Assembly (NCBI RefSeq): GCF_003285015.1
Contig: NZ_QMFB01000003.1
Location: forward strand, 310,001-374,000
DNA length: 64,000 bases
Source of the DNA: Paenibacillus contaminans
GTDB lineage: Bacteria; Bacillota; Bacilli; Paenibacillales; NBRC-103111
Reading direction: 5' to 3'
The notes below the pieces were generated by a model. It was not told the origin of the DNA. It was given only the letters and a program-made list of their open reading frames with translations, and did no database searches. The stretch's first letter is position 1. The number at the start of each line of letters is the position of its first letter. The position numbers were made by a program, and so were the translations under genes. This document shows, in pieces, positions 7,490-16,479 of this stretch.

Positions 7490-8860
7490 CTAAATCCGCT
7501 CGACAAATTCGAATTCGTAATCTCCGATCCGAATCGTCTGTCCTTCTTCCGCTCCGAGATCGCGCAGCTTCTTATCGATGCCCATATTGCGCAGAATGCG
7601 GGCAAACCGTTGAACGCCATCGATCGAGCCGAAATTGGTCCGTTTAATCAGCTTCTCGATGCTTGGGCTGTCGATCACGAACGCCTCGTTGTCCCGTCTG
7701 ATCGTGTACTGCTGATCGTCTTTAGGGTTCAGACGGAAAATTTTCCGTTCGTTCACCTCGACCACTTCTTCTACAAGCGGCATTTCCGGAATCGAATCAA
7801 GCAGATCGGCCACTTTGTACAGCAGCTCTTGAACGCCTTGCTTGGAAGCCGCGGAAATCGCCACGACCTCGCGAACCAACGGTTCGGCCGCCTGATCGTC
7901 CCCTTCATCCCCGCCGCCGGAAGCAGCCGTTTCGACGGCGCGCTCCGCCTCATACGCTGCAAGCTTTTCGCGGAACGCGCTTAAGTTCTCCTCGGCTTCC
8001 GGAATATCCATTTTATTGGCCACGATGATTTGCGGGCGCCGTTCCAGGTTCCCGTCGTACAACCGCAGCTCGTCATTGATTTTCAGCCAGTCGTCAAAAG
8101 GATCGCGTCCTTCGGTCGAGGCCATATCGATAATATGCACGATAATACGGGTCCGCTCCACATGCCGGAGAAATTCATGTCCGAGTCCGACGCCTTGATG
8201 CGCACCTTCGATCAAACCCGGCAGGTCAGCCATTACGAAGCTGCGTCCGTCGCCGACATCGACCATGCCCAAATTCGGCGTCAGCGTCGTAAAATGATAC
8301 GCGCCGATTTTCGGCTGCGCGGCAGAAACGACGGACAGCAGCGTCGATTTGCCTACGCTCGGAAAGCCGACAAGACCTACGTCCGCCATTACCTTCAGCT
8401 CAAGGATAATCCAGCGCTCTTGTCCTTCTTCGCCAAGCTCGGCAATTTCCGGCGCCGGATTGCTTATCGTCGCGAAACGCATGTTGCCGCGTCCGCCGCG
8501 TCCGCCGCGCGCTACGACAACCTCTTGATCATGCCGAGTCAGGTCGGCAATGACCTCTTGCGTATCATCGTCGATAATGACGGTACCCGGCGGTACGCGA
8601 ACGATCATATCGTCGGCATTGGCCCCATGCATGCTCTTATTGCGTCCCTTAACACCGCGCTCCGCTTTGAAATGCCGCTGATACCGGAAGTCCATGAGCG
8701 TACGCAAACCTTCGTCCACACGAAAAATGATGTCGCCGCCGTCGCCGCCGTCGCCGCCGGACGGACCGCCTTCCGGGACATACTTCTCCCTCCGGAACGA
8801 AACGATGCCGTCTCCTCCGTCTCCGCCTTTTACAAAAATTTTCGCCTTATCTACAAACAT
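7490..8860 (-). CDS. obg: GTPase Obg
   Basis: The 456-residue protein carries the glycine-rich Obg fold (1-158), a GTPase domain and a C-terminal OCT domain (about 375-456). GTP-binding motifs are GFPSVGKS (165-172), DLPG (212-215), NKMD (282-285) and SAAS (336-339). Obg is an essential 50S-subunit assembly and stress/sporulation GTPase. An acidic, glycine-rich insert (about 303-328) separates NKMD from SAAS and lengthens the protein relative to B. subtilis Obg. It follows spo0B closely, as in other Bacillales. Confidence 0.97.
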   Translation of the reverse strand: MFVDKAKIFVKGGDGGDGIVSFRREKYVPEGGPSGGDGGDGGDIIFRVDEGLRTLMDFRYQRHFKAERGVKGRNKSMHGANADDMIVRVPPGTVIIDDDTQEVIADLTRHDQEVVVARGGRGGRGNMRFATISNPAPEIAELGEEGQERWIILELKVMADVGLVGFPSVGKSTLLSVVSAAQPKIGAYHFTTLTPNLGMVDVGDGRSFVMADLPGLIEGAHQGVGLGHEFLRHVERTRIIVHIIDMASTEGRDPFDDWLKINDELRLYDGNLERRPQIIVANKMDIPEAEENLSAFREKLAAYEAERAVETAASGGGDEGDDQAAEPLVREVVAISAASKQGVQELLYKVADLLDSIPEMPLVEEVVEVNERKIFRLNPKDDQQYTIRRDNEAFVIDSPSIEKLIKRTNFGSIDGVQRFARILRNMGIDKKLRDLGAEEGQTIRIGDYEFEFVERI

Positions 8861-8891
8861 AAATGCACCTCATTATGTACTTGCTGGTATG

Positions 8892-9617
8892 TTAATCCTG
8901 AAACGGCAGCCGTATGGCTACGACAGCGCGATTCTCGGAATATTCGCTCTCTTCTTCCGGCGCGCAAAGCGCAAATGCTTTCATTTTATCGGCTAGCGCG
9001 GATCGCAAAACAAACTCCTCATAGCTGCCTTCATAAACGAAATCGAGCAGCAGCTTCTCTTCCTCCACAGCGACGTTTAAGCTGAGCACGTTCGGCTCAC
9101 CATCGCTCGATCGGGCGCACTTGTCAAACAAATCGATCGTCTCGCGAAGGAGACGGGCAGTTTTCGCGGTATGCAGCGGCAGCGACTGCAGCTCGATTTC
9201 TTGTTCGAATTCGATTTCCAGCGCCATATTCCGCTTGTCCACCCGAAAGCTGAGCAAATAAGCGACAAGCTGAGGGTCGCCCAGCTTGGAAATGTAGCTT
9301 TCCTGCATGACGGTCTCTTTTATTTTGTCCACATAGTCCTGCAATTTCTCATACTTTTTCAAACGGATATAGCCGTACAGTACTTGCAGCTCGTTCATCC
9401 AATCATGCCGGTGATGACTGAGGGTGCGAATCAGATGCCGATCGCTCTCGCTCTTTCGCCGGAGCCGCTCTTCTCGATGCAAATACATGATGCTCGCGAC
9501 CAGCCAGAGGCCCAGAAGCAGTCTGCCGTATAAGGGAACGGCAAAAGCGATCATCGCACCCAAAGCGAGCGCATTCGCCGTCCATAGCAGCGTTCTGGCG
9601 TTTATCCACTGCCGCAT
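8892..9617 (-). CDS. spo0B: Spo0B-type sporulation phosphotransferase, membrane-anchored
   Basis: A 241-residue protein. The phosphoacceptor helix SHHRHDWMNELQVLYGYI carries the H-box of Spo0B, which passes phosphate from Spo0F to Spo0A. Unlike the soluble B. subtilis protein, this one begins with two hydrophobic segments (roughly residues 10-45), so it is probably membrane-bound. The C-terminal degenerate ATPase-like region is present. I chose ATG 9617 because GGAAGGA lies upstream of it; a longer GTG frame would include that ribosome site. Its position between rpmA and obg supports the call. Confidence 0.88.
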   Translation of the reverse strand: MRQWINARTLLWTANALALGAMIAFAVPLYGRLLLGLWLVASIMYLHREERLRRKSESDRHLIRTLSHHRHDWMNELQVLYGYIRLKKYEKLQDYVDKIKETVMQESYISKLGDPQLVAYLLSFRVDKRNMALEIEFEQEIELQSLPLHTAKTARLLRETIDLFDKCARSSDGEPNVLSLNVAVEEEKLLLDFVYEGSYEEFVLRSALADKMKAFALCAPEEESEYSENRAVVAIRLPFQD

Positions 9618-9728
9618 GCATATCTTCCTTCCGAACACTAGTCAACCAAAACAGTATAACATTTCCATACGCAAACTTAAAATGATTTCACGCGAACAAG
9701 CAGCGGAGGATATACTTTCTAAGATTTT

Positions 9729-9759
9729 CAAAAAAAACTCCGGCACAAAGGCCGGAGCT
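9729..9759 (-). terminator. Terminator between rpmA and spo0B
   Basis: On the minus strand GCTCCGGC-CTTTGT-GCCGGAGT is followed by eight T. It would end the rplU-prp-rpmA transcript, so spo0B-obg needs its own promoter or read-through. Confidence 0.85.
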
Positions 9760-9772
9760 TCTTGGTACTGGA

Positions 9773-10084
9773 TTAAGCTTCAACTGCTGCAGCAACCGCA
9801 GTAGCTTCTACTGCGTAGACGCTCACTTTTTTGCGGTCGCGGCCCCAACGCTCGAACTTCACTACGCCTTCGATTTTCGCGAAAAGCGTATCGTCCGAAC
9901 CGATGCCTACGTTGTTACCCGGGTGAATTTTCGTGCCGCGTTGGCGAACGAGAATGCTTCCCGCAGTAACCGTTTGACCGTCAGCACGTTTAACGCCAAG
10001 GCGCTGCGCGTGGCTGTCGCGTCCGTTCTTCGTGGAACCTACCCCTTTTTTCGAGGCAAATAACTGAAGGTTCATTTGCAACAT
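9773..10084 (-). CDS. rpmA: 50S ribosomal protein bL27
   Basis: A 103-residue protein starting [20 protein letters not shown]. The N-terminal extension ending in LQLFA is the Firmicutes type that must be removed by the Prp protease before the protein can work at the peptidyl-transferase centre. The gene for that protease (prp) lies immediately upstream. Confidence 0.97.
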   Translation of the reverse strand: MLQMNLQLFASKKGVGSTKNGRDSHAQRLGVKRADGQTVTAGSILVRQRGTKIHPGNNVGIGSDDTLFAKIEGVVKFERWGRDRKKVSVYAVEATAVAAAVEA

Positions 10085-10098
10085 GGTTGTCGACCTCC

Positions 10099-10434
10099 TT
10101 ACTTAATATTTGTGCGTATTGCGATATATTTACCGTACGTTTCTTCAATCGATTGTAACGTGAGCACCATCGTTTCCAGCAACAGCTGGAGCTTCTCCAT
10201 CAATGCCGGTTCGAGGCTGCCGGGAACGTCTCCCGAAGCGAACCCGTCCCGTAGACCGCTGCATATCGGAATGCCAAGCAGCTTCTCGGCTGCGTTCACC
10301 GTACCGATCGTCACAGCGGATACCCCCGCACAGACGATATCTTGTCCCGGATTCGCATACTTCGCATGGCCCTTGATGGAAAACGACAGAATCGCGTTAT
10401 CCGCAACGTTTCGAACGATCGTGACCTGAATCAT
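10099..10434 (-). CDS. prp: Ribosomal-processing cysteine protease Prp
   Basis: 111 residues. The conserved GHA (catalytic histidine) and DIVCAGVSA (catalytic cysteine) motifs are present. The protease cleaves the N-terminal extension of bL27. It lies between rplU and rpmA, the standard arrangement in Firmicutes whose bL27 carries an extension. Confidence 0.95.
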   Translation of the reverse strand: MIQVTIVRNVADNAILSFSIKGHAKYANPGQDIVCAGVSAVTIGTVNAAEKLLGIPICSGLRDGFASGDVPGSLEPALMEKLQLLLETMVLTLQSIEETYGKYIAIRTNIK

Positions 10435-10443
10435 GACGGCCTC

Positions 10444-10755
10444 TTACGCTTGGATTTTCTCGATAACAACCTTCGTATAAGGTTGACGATGACCTTGTTT
10501 GCGACGATAGTTCTTCTTCGCTTTGTACTTGTAAACGATGACTTTTTTGCCTTTGCCTTGTTTTTCCACTTTCGCGGAAACGGATGCACCGGCTACAGTC
10601 GGGGAACCGATTACGACACCGCTCTCCTTGGAAACAAGAAGCACTTTGTCGAAAGAAACCGCTTCGCCTTCGCCTGCGTTAAGCTTCTCGATATAAACGA
10701 CATCGCCCTCTTGAACTTTGTACTGCTTGCCGCCAGTTTCGATAATTGCGTACAT
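10444..10755 (-). CDS. rplU: 50S ribosomal protein bL21
   Basis: 103 residues, starting [20 protein letters not shown] and ending in the [16 protein letters not shown] basic tail (here [17 protein letters not shown]). It binds 23S rRNA in the large subunit. First gene of rplU-prp-rpmA; GGAGGAGGTG precedes the ATG. Confidence 0.97.
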   Translation of the reverse strand: MYAIIETGGKQYKVQEGDVVYIEKLNAGEGEAVSFDKVLLVSKESGVVIGSPTVAGASVSAKVEKQGKGKKVIVYKYKAKKNYRRKQGHRQPYTKVVIEKIQA

Positions 10756-10912
10756 TGTGTTGCACCTCCTCCATGTCTCAGACTCGCCTCACTCCAGGTG
10801 GCGCCTTGCGGCGCGCTTGGGAACCCGATTCGTGCGGTTACAGCATGTTACGGGAACATACCAAAGTATAATATCACAACGCTAGGCATAAAGCAATTGC
10901 GATTTGCTATTT
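10756..10912 (-). promoter_or_regulatory. rplU promoter and structured 5' leader
   Basis: On the minus strand, TTGCTT and TATTAT are separated by 17 bp and drive a leader of about 100 nt. The leader contains GC-rich pairing segments (GCGCGCCGCAAGGCGCC) and ends in a strong ribosome site. Firmicutes rplU genes usually carry an L21 leader that autoregulates the operon. I infer the same here but did not fold or match it. Confidence 0.5.
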
Positions 10913-10930
10913 TGCAAATCGCAATTGCTT
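10891..10930. repeat. Perfect 17-bp inverted repeat with 6-nt loop
   Basis: AAGCAATTGCGATTTGC (10891-10907) and its exact complement (10914-10930) surround TATTTT. It overlaps the -35 region of the rplU promoter and lies at the junction with the inserted enolase cassette. No T-run follows on the plus strand. Confidence 0.8.
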
Positions 10931-10977
10931 CGTTTGCCTGATGAATCCGGCTTCCGCATTTGGGAAAGACCGTATAG

Positions 10978-12099
10978 TTAGTTTACCCGGAAACGGTTGA
11001 CGACCTTCTCATCCATCTCGACGCCCAATCCCGGGCTGTCCAGCGGCACGGTCACATATCCGTCGCGGAATTCGATCGGCCGGTGTACCAAATCTCTGGA
11101 AAGCGGAGAATCGGATACCGTATATTCGATCATGAAGCCGTTCGGGATCGAAGCCGCAAAGTGCGTGCTGGCCGCGACGAGAATCCCGGTTTTGAAGGCG
11201 TGCGGAACGACCTTCTTATGTTTGTCGTAAGCCATATATGCGATTTTCTTGCCTTCCGTGAGTCCGCCGCATCGTCCGAGATCCGGCTGAATGATGTCCA
11301 AATGCCCTTCGTCCAGCAGTCGCTGGAAGGCAAGACGTCCGCTTTCCTGCTCGCCGCCGGCAATATTCAGGCTCGAGCGGTCCGCCAGCTCGCGGTACCC
11401 GGCAATATCGTTCGAATGAAGCGGCTCCTCCAGCCAGTATACCCCGTATTTCTCGTATATTTCCGCCATTTTGAGCGCGCCCTTCAAATCCCAGGCCAAT
11501 CCGGCGTCGATCATGATGTCGATATCATTGCCGACTGCGGAGCGGATGGCTTTGATTTGCAACTCGTCGAATTTCGCGTCGCGGCCGATCGGCCCCCAGC
11601 CGAACTTCATCGCCTTATAGCCTTGGCGGGCATATTGCTCCGCTTGTGCAGCCGCTTCCTCGATCGTATCCGGCATAAGCGCACTGGCATAAGCCTTCAA
11701 TCTGCGGTTGTAGACGCCTCCAAGCATTTCGCTTACGGGGCGGTTCATCGTTTTGCCCAGAATGTCCCAGAGCGCCATATCGACGCCGCTGATCGCATGA
11801 AGAGCCGGACCCGATCGACCGAAATAGATCGTGCCGCGGTACATTTTATCCCAAAGACGCTCGACTTCGATCGGATTTTCGCCGATCAAGAGGCTGCGAA
11901 GCCCTGTAGCTATCGAATGAGAAGCAGGCGCATCCACGACAGCTTTGGCTACAACCGGCGACGAATCGATCTCGCCGATGCCCGTAATGCCTTCGTCGGT
12001 ATGAATGCGTATGACAAGCGTGTCCTGCGTCCCGTCGCACCGGCTTGCATCGATATCGGGCAATTTCAGGTATATTGTTTCCACTTCGGTAATTTTCAT
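10978..12099 (-). CDS. Enolase-superfamily dehydratase/racemase (mandelate racemase subgroup)
   Basis: A 373-residue TIM-barrel enzyme. Predicted metal ligands are D198 (DAG), E224 (LEEP) and E250 (GGEQ). K165 (KAMKFGW) and the H300/D273 pair (VPHAF, QPDLGRCGG) are the two catalytic bases, placing it in the mandelate racemase subgroup that abstracts a proton alpha to a carboxylate. In the usual K-x-K pair the first lysine appears to be alanine. The substrate is probably a sugar acid or a related carboxylate, but cannot be named. It is the second gene of an operon with a cupin, opposite a GntR regulator. Confidence 0.88.
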   Translation of the reverse strand: MKITEVETIYLKLPDIDASRCDGTQDTLVIRIHTDEGITGIGEIDSSPVVAKAVVDAPASHSIATGLRSLLIGENPIEVERLWDKMYRGTIYFGRSGPALHAISGVDMALWDILGKTMNRPVSEMLGGVYNRRLKAYASALMPDTIEEAAAQAEQYARQGYKAMKFGWGPIGRDAKFDELQIKAIRSAVGNDIDIMIDAGLAWDLKGALKMAEIYEKYGVYWLEEPLHSNDIAGYRELADRSSLNIAGGEQESGRLAFQRLLDEGHLDIIQPDLGRCGGLTEGKKIAYMAYDKHKKVVPHAFKTGILVAASTHFAASIPNGFMIEYTVSDSPLSRDLVHRPIEFRDGYVTVPLDSPGLGVEMDEKVVNRFRVN

Positions 12100-12161
12100 T
12101 TTTTCTTCTCTCCCTCGTTAATATTTATCCATGCAGGCTTCCTTTTGAAAATGGCCTGCGT

Positions 12162-12476
12162 TTATCCGCTCAATAAATCTTCCCGAAGCGGGGTGAAGCT
12201 TTCCAGCACGAGCGATTTTTCCAGCGCCAGCACGGCATGCGGAACACCGGAAGGAACGTGTATGAAATCTCCTTCCGAGAAAATAAACGTTTCGCCGGCG
12301 ATGCGCATTTCGATTTTGCCGTTGATGACGTATCCCGTTTGTTCATGCGGATGACTATGCTCAGGTCCGATGCCGCCTTGCTCGAATGCGATTGCCATGC
12401 TCATCATTTTCTCTCCGGGAGGAAATACTTTGCGCCGGATTTTATCGTTTATTTGCATCCATTCATTAATAGCCAT
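12162..12476 (-). CDS. Small single-domain cupin
   Basis: 104 residues forming one cupin barrel. Motif 1 HSHPHEQTGYVINGKIE (H40, H42 or H44, E45) and motif 2 GDFIHVPSGVPH (H80) supply metal ligands. Such proteins are isomerases or dioxygenase-like enzymes, or ligand-binding helpers in sugar-acid catabolism. I start at ATG 12476 since the upstream in-frame ATG overlaps the GGAGG ribosome site. It precedes the enolase-superfamily gene by 62 bp in the same operon. Confidence 0.85.
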   Translation of the reverse strand: MAINEWMQINDKIRRKVFPPGEKMMSMAIAFEQGGIGPEHSHPHEQTGYVINGKIEMRIAGETFIFSEGDFIHVPSGVPHAVLALEKSLVLESFTPLREDLLSG

Positions 12477-12574
12477 AAAGACTGCCTCCATTTCATAAGA
12501 ATCGGCCGTCGGGCCGCCTGCAGGTTTATCGCCATCTTCGAGCCTTGCATTGATTATATCGACGATATTGTACT

Positions 12575-12586
12575 ATTGTCAACAAT
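12575..12586. promoter_or_regulatory. Inverted repeat ATTGT-CA-ACAAT, candidate GntR operator
   Basis: A 5-2-5 inverted repeat in the divergent gap between the cupin operon and the GntR gene. Related half-sites (ATTGTTGTTGTC) follow at 12602-12613. Assignment is by position only. Confidence 0.4.
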
Positions 12587-12642
12587 TTGATTGATGACTA
12601 TATTGTTGTTGTCATTTCTCCTATTTACGATATACTTAGACA

Positions 12643-12729
12643 CAAGGATAAACGGTTTCGCCGTCCTAAACGTTTTCGAAGAAAGAGCGAATTCCTAAGC
12701 ATATGCTATTGGACTCGCGCGTTTACCGG
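12643..12729. repeat. AAGGATAAACGG element, copy C1
   Basis: Starts with CAAGGATAAACGGTTTCGCC and ends with CGCGTTTACCGG, so its ends are roughly complementary. Related copies lie at 14926, 45884 and 58659. Confidence 0.6.
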
Positions 12730-12787
12730 GAAATCGAACAATCAGCGTAGATATACGACAAATGCTAACCATACAGGAGAGTTTTCT

Positions 12788-13447
12788 ATGAGCCAATACC
12801 GATTCAAAGCCCAAGCCAACGCCTCGCTTCGCCATCGCGTCGCAGATGAGATCCGCACGGCTATCATTCAAGGAAATTTGAAGCCCGGCGATAAGCTAAG
12901 GGAGCTGGACATATCCGAGCAAATGGGCGTAAGCCGCGGACCGATCAGGGAAGCGATACGCGATCTTGAAGCGATGGGTCTGGTTATATGCCATCCGTAC
13001 CGCGAAACCGTCGTCGCCGATGTCAGCAGAGAACAAATCGTCGAGCTTATTATTCCGATCCGCCTTCAATTGGAGATCTTTTCGCTGAAATCCGGATTCC
13101 GGGAATATGACGATGAATTCTACCAGTCGCTGGAACGCATCATCGAGACGATGAAAACTCATGCCGAGCGGCAAGATTTATTCGCTTTAATCGAGGAGGA
13201 TATCCGCTTTCATGAGATGATCGTCAACTTCAAGGGAGACGCCTTCACGCTGCAAATTTGGAACAGCATCGTAAACCGGCTGCGCATTCACTTCATTAAA
13301 AACACTCCTTTATTCGACGATTTGGGCAAGGTGGTGCAGGATCACAGCGAGCTGCTGGAAGCACTGAAATCCCAGGACGAAGAGCGCATCGTCAAGCAGT
13401 GGAGAACGCATATCCAGCATGACGATTCCTTGCTTTGCTTCACTTAG
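12788..13447 (+). CDS. GntR-family regulator, FadR subfamily (FCD domain)
   Basis: 219 residues: a GntR winged helix (about 10-75, LRELDISEQMGVSRGPIREAIRDL split across the helix-turn-helix) and an all-helical FCD ligand domain (about 85-212) with metal-site candidates such as D..H in EEDIRFHEMIV. FCD domains usually bind a small carboxylate. It is divergent from the cupin/enolase-superfamily operon, its likely target. ATG 12788 was chosen because AGGAGAG lies just upstream; the open frame extends further but begins in repeat element C1. Confidence 0.9.
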   Translation: MSQYRFKAQANASLRHRVADEIRTAIIQGNLKPGDKLRELDISEQMGVSRGPIREAIRDLEAMGLVICHPYRETVVADVSREQIVELIIPIRLQLEIFSLKSGFREYDDEFYQSLERIIETMKTHAERQDLFALIEEDIRFHEMIVNFKGDAFTLQIWNSIVNRLRIHFIKNTPLFDDLGKVVQDHSELLEALKSQDEERIVKQWRTHIQHDDSLLCFT

Positions 13448-13472
13448 ATTACGGAGAAGGGGAATTTGGAAT

Positions 13473-14906
13473 ATGACGCCGAACGGCTTCGATGACGCTT
13501 TGGGGACGCTAGCGTTTTTCCTGCGGTATGCTTGCAATTTGACGGCCTCCGCCTTTCCGGTTTTGACGGCGAACCGCCGGGCGGGCCGCACGACCGAGCG
13601 CGAGATTGTGCTGTTAGGAGACAGCCACAGCTGGGGGCAAGGAAGTCCTGATTTTGACGGACTCCATATTTATTCGCCGCATATGGCTGTTCCGTACAAT
13701 AAAGGCTACTATGCGCGTTTGAGCCGGCACGTTGAGCAGAAGCTGGAGATGACGCAGGCCGCCGTCCTGCCCTTTTCCGCCGAAGCTTTGCTGCAGGGGC
13801 GCTTCCGGGAGGGCCGTTACGAAATCAGCGGGCCGTTGGAAGCACCCGGCTTTTATTCGCACGAAGCTAATCGCGACAAAGCGTTTGAGCATCTCGGCTA
13901 TTTAGCGGAGGACGGCAAATTCGGACACGGGGTCTTCGTTCTGGACCTGCCGGAGAGCGGAGAAAAATCGGAGGAGCCCTGCTGCAGCTTGACGATGGAC
14001 GCGCACGCCCGCAAGCTTTTTATCGCGATCGCAGCCGGACCGCACGGCGCCAAGCTTGAGATCAAGCTTCGAACGCCGCCTTATTATGTCAAACCTCCGG
14101 CCTTCCCGAAGGTTTATCGGGTTTCGGCAGGTCAACTGCTGGAAGTGGTTTGGCCCGAAGCCGAAACGGCTGCTCCCGATTCCGTCATCATCGACACGTA
14201 TTCGGAATCATTAAGCGAATACGTGTACTGCATCGATTACGGAACTAAGCAGAAAGGAACCATCCTGCTCCGCCATGCCGGCGCACATGACGCAGCCGAT
14301 GCCTCGGGCCTCGGCGGGCTTACACTTGCCGGCCCTTCGGTTCTGATTCGCGGTATCGTATATGACGGCAACAGAATCCGCAATTTTGCGATGGGCGGGC
14401 ATACGGTCGGTCAATGGCTCGGCGACGGAACCTTGAGCTTTCATAACGAATCGTATCCCCACGCGGACGAGCTGCTGGACTATATTCCTTTTACCCCTAC
14501 GCTCGCCGTTATCCAAGCACCCGTCGTTAATGAATATTTGCGGCAGACGGAATTAAGCAGCTTTACTCATCATCTTTCTCTTTTGATCGGGAAGCTGAAC
14601 GGTCATTTGAATCCGAGCGGAAGCCGTAAAATGGACGTTCTCGTTTTTACGACGCCCGGCGATCAAAATATTTTGTATCGGGGCGCCGCTTCTCTTCCCA
14701 ATACCTATTCGTCTTATTATGAAGCGGTTCATCGCTTCTGCCTAAGCAGCGGCTGCGGCTTTATCGATTTTCAGCGTTATTTTGCCGATGCCGTTGAAGC
14801 AGGCCTCGATCATGAGCTGCTGTACGACGACGCCATTCATCCGAGCCCGTTCGTCAACGAATTTATCGCCAAAGGCTTGACCGGCGCATTCGACCTACTC
14901 TGGTAA
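13473..14906 (+). CDS. SGNH/GDSL-type hydrolase, unusual architecture
   Basis: 477 residues with no clear signal peptide. Near the N-terminus GDSHSWGQG (49-57) supplies the nucleophile S51 of an SGNH hydrolase. At the C-terminus DDAIHPS (about 452-458) supplies the Asp-His pair. About 250 residues rich in beta strand (roughly 110-310) are inserted between the first block and the rest of the catalytic domain, consistent with an embedded carbohydrate- or substrate-binding module. Likely an esterase/deacetylase for a carbohydrate, but the substrate is unknown. It lies 25 bp after the GntR gene. Confidence 0.7.
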   Translation: MTPNGFDDALGTLAFFLRYACNLTASAFPVLTANRRAGRTTEREIVLLGDSHSWGQGSPDFDGLHIYSPHMAVPYNKGYYARLSRHVEQKLEMTQAAVLPFSAEALLQGRFREGRYEISGPLEAPGFYSHEANRDKAFEHLGYLAEDGKFGHGVFVLDLPESGEKSEEPCCSLTMDAHARKLFIAIAAGPHGAKLEIKLRTPPYYVKPPAFPKVYRVSAGQLLEVVWPEAETAAPDSVIIDTYSESLSEYVYCIDYGTKQKGTILLRHAGAHDAADASGLGGLTLAGPSVLIRGIVYDGNRIRNFAMGGHTVGQWLGDGTLSFHNESYPHADELLDYIPFTPTLAVIQAPVVNEYLRQTELSSFTHHLSLLIGKLNGHLNPSGSRKMDVLVFTTPGDQNILYRGAASLPNTYSSYYEAVHRFCLSSGCGFIDFQRYFADAVEAGLDHELLYDDAIHPSPFVNEFIAKGLTGAFDLLW

Positions 14907-14925
14907 CGATCCCTGTTCGAGATTT

Positions 14926-14973
14926 CAAGGATAAACGGCTTCGCCTGTCCTTTAAGGACAGGTGCGTTTACCG
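14926..14973. repeat. AAGGATAAACGG element, copy C2
   Basis: A compact 48-bp copy: CAAGGATAAACGGCTTCGCC, an inner hairpin CCTGTCCT-TTA-AGGACAGG, then GCGTTTACCG. The outer TAAACG and CGTTTA are complementary, so the whole copy can fold as one stem. Confidence 0.75.
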
Positions 14974-15023
14974 TTGAATATAAGCACTTGATACGTGAAA
15001 CATATAAATTCCTTATATTGAAC

Positions 15024-15080
15024 AAAAGGCGCTTTTTACGACCGCTTCGCAAAGCGGAGGTAAAAAACGCCCTTTCTTTT
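15024..15080. terminator. Bidirectional terminator between the SGNH gene and rng
   Basis: A long imperfect stem (AAAAGGCGCTTTTTACGACCGCTT with its complement) with T-rich tails on both strands, in the convergent gap. Confidence 0.8.
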
Positions 15081-15092
15081 GACTTCGCACGT

Positions 15093-16334
15093 CTATTTTC
15101 TGCTGCGAAGCAGCTTTCCGGTGCCCGCACACTGCGGGCAATGCTCGTAAAACATGTCATCCACCGTTTGGCGCACTTTTTTGCGCGTCAGCTCGAGCAG
15201 CCCCAGCTTCGTCCAGCCGACGACGTTCGGCTTGGCGCGGTCGCCCTTTGCATGATATTCCAGCTCGTCGGATATCGCTTTACGCTCCCGCTCCTCGTTC
15301 ATATCGATAAAATCGACGACGACGATTCCGCCGATATCGCGAAGCCGCAGCAGCCTGGCAATTTCCTCGGCCGCTTCGCGGTTCGTCGTAAAGACGGTTT
15401 CGGCCAATCCCGACGAGCCGGTAAACTTCCCCGTATTCACGTCGATGACCGTGAGCGCCTCCGTTTGGTCGACGACCAAGTAGCCGCCGCTCTTCAGCCA
15501 TATTTTCCGCCGGAACGCCAGCTCCAACTCTTCTTCGACATTGTAGCTTTGGAAAATAGGCTCTTTTCCGCCATGCCGCTTGAGTCTTCCGGAAATGGCG
15601 GGCGCCATCTGCGCAACCAATCGTTCGGCTTCCCGCCACATCGCCTCGTCGTCGACCAGCAGCTCATCCACTTGATTCGTGAATAAATCCCGGATCATCC
15701 TCTCCAGCATTCCGGCATCCTGGTACAATAGGGCTGGAGGCTGGCTTATCCGGCCTGCCCGCTCGAGCCTTTCCCAAGACTCCCTCAGCTGGACAAGATC
15801 GTTGTGGAGCGCGTCCGCCGTCTCGCCGCCGGCTACCGTCCGCAAAATAAGCCCTTCCCCGCTACGGCGGAGCGAATCGCCGATTTCCTTCAGACGCGAT
15901 TTTTCCTTGTCGGGCTCCACCTTTTTCGATACGGCAACGTAATCCGCATGCGGCATATAAACGAGCCAGCGCCCCGGAAGCGCATAATGCGTCGTGATAC
16001 GCGCCCCTTTGGTGCCGATCGGCTCTTTTTTGACCTGAACGACAATATCCTGGCCTTTCTTTACAAGTTCAAGAATAGACGGCTTTTCGGCGGGCTGCTT
16101 CTCCAAGTGCGCGGGAAGCAAATCGTCGATATACAAAAACGCGTTTTTCTCCATGCCGATATCGACAAACGCCGCCTGCATGCCCGCAAGCACGTTGACG
16201 ACGCGTCCTTTATAAATGTTGCCGGCCCTTCCGCGCTCGGACGAACGCTCGGCATAAAACTCGACCAGACGACCGTTCTCCATTACGGCGACCTGGCAAT
16301 TTTGCTCAGAGCCGTGAACCACGATCCGCTTCAT
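15093..16334 (-). CDS. rng: Ribonuclease E/G family protein
   Basis: 413 residues. It has an S1-like region at the N-terminus (GNIYKGRVVNVLAGMQAAFV), the DNase I-like catalytic domain with metal-binding aspartates in DVNTGKF and DFIDM, and a C-terminal zinc-link motif HCPQCAGTG. The length fits RNase G rather than full RNase E. It processes rRNA and degrades mRNA. The position between spoIVFB and rplU is typical. ATG 16334 is preceded by AGAGGTGAG; the upstream frame is not needed. Confidence 0.93.
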   Translation of the reverse strand: MKRIVVHGSEQNCQVAVMENGRLVEFYAERSSERGRAGNIYKGRVVNVLAGMQAAFVDIGMEKNAFLYIDDLLPAHLEKQPAEKPSILELVKKGQDIVVQVKKEPIGTKGARITTHYALPGRWLVYMPHADYVAVSKKVEPDKEKSRLKEIGDSLRRSGEGLILRTVAGGETADALHNDLVQLRESWERLERAGRISQPPALLYQDAGMLERMIRDLFTNQVDELLVDDEAMWREAERLVAQMAPAISGRLKRHGGKEPIFQSYNVEEELELAFRRKIWLKSGGYLVVDQTEALTVIDVNTGKFTGSSGLAETVFTTNREAAEEIARLLRLRDIGGIVVVDFIDMNEERERKAISDELEYHAKGDRAKPNVVGWTKLGLLELTRKKVRQTVDDMFYEHCPQCAGTGKLLRSRK

Positions 16335-16479
16335 CCGCTCACCTCTTACGCTTTTCGTTACGGTTCCGAACGACCGCTTCGAATCTATCAATCTCTATAA
16401 CGATAGATAAGTCGACGCTGCTGACAACCGCTGAGAATATCTATTCTATCATACCATGAACCGATTGCCGGCCGCATCC

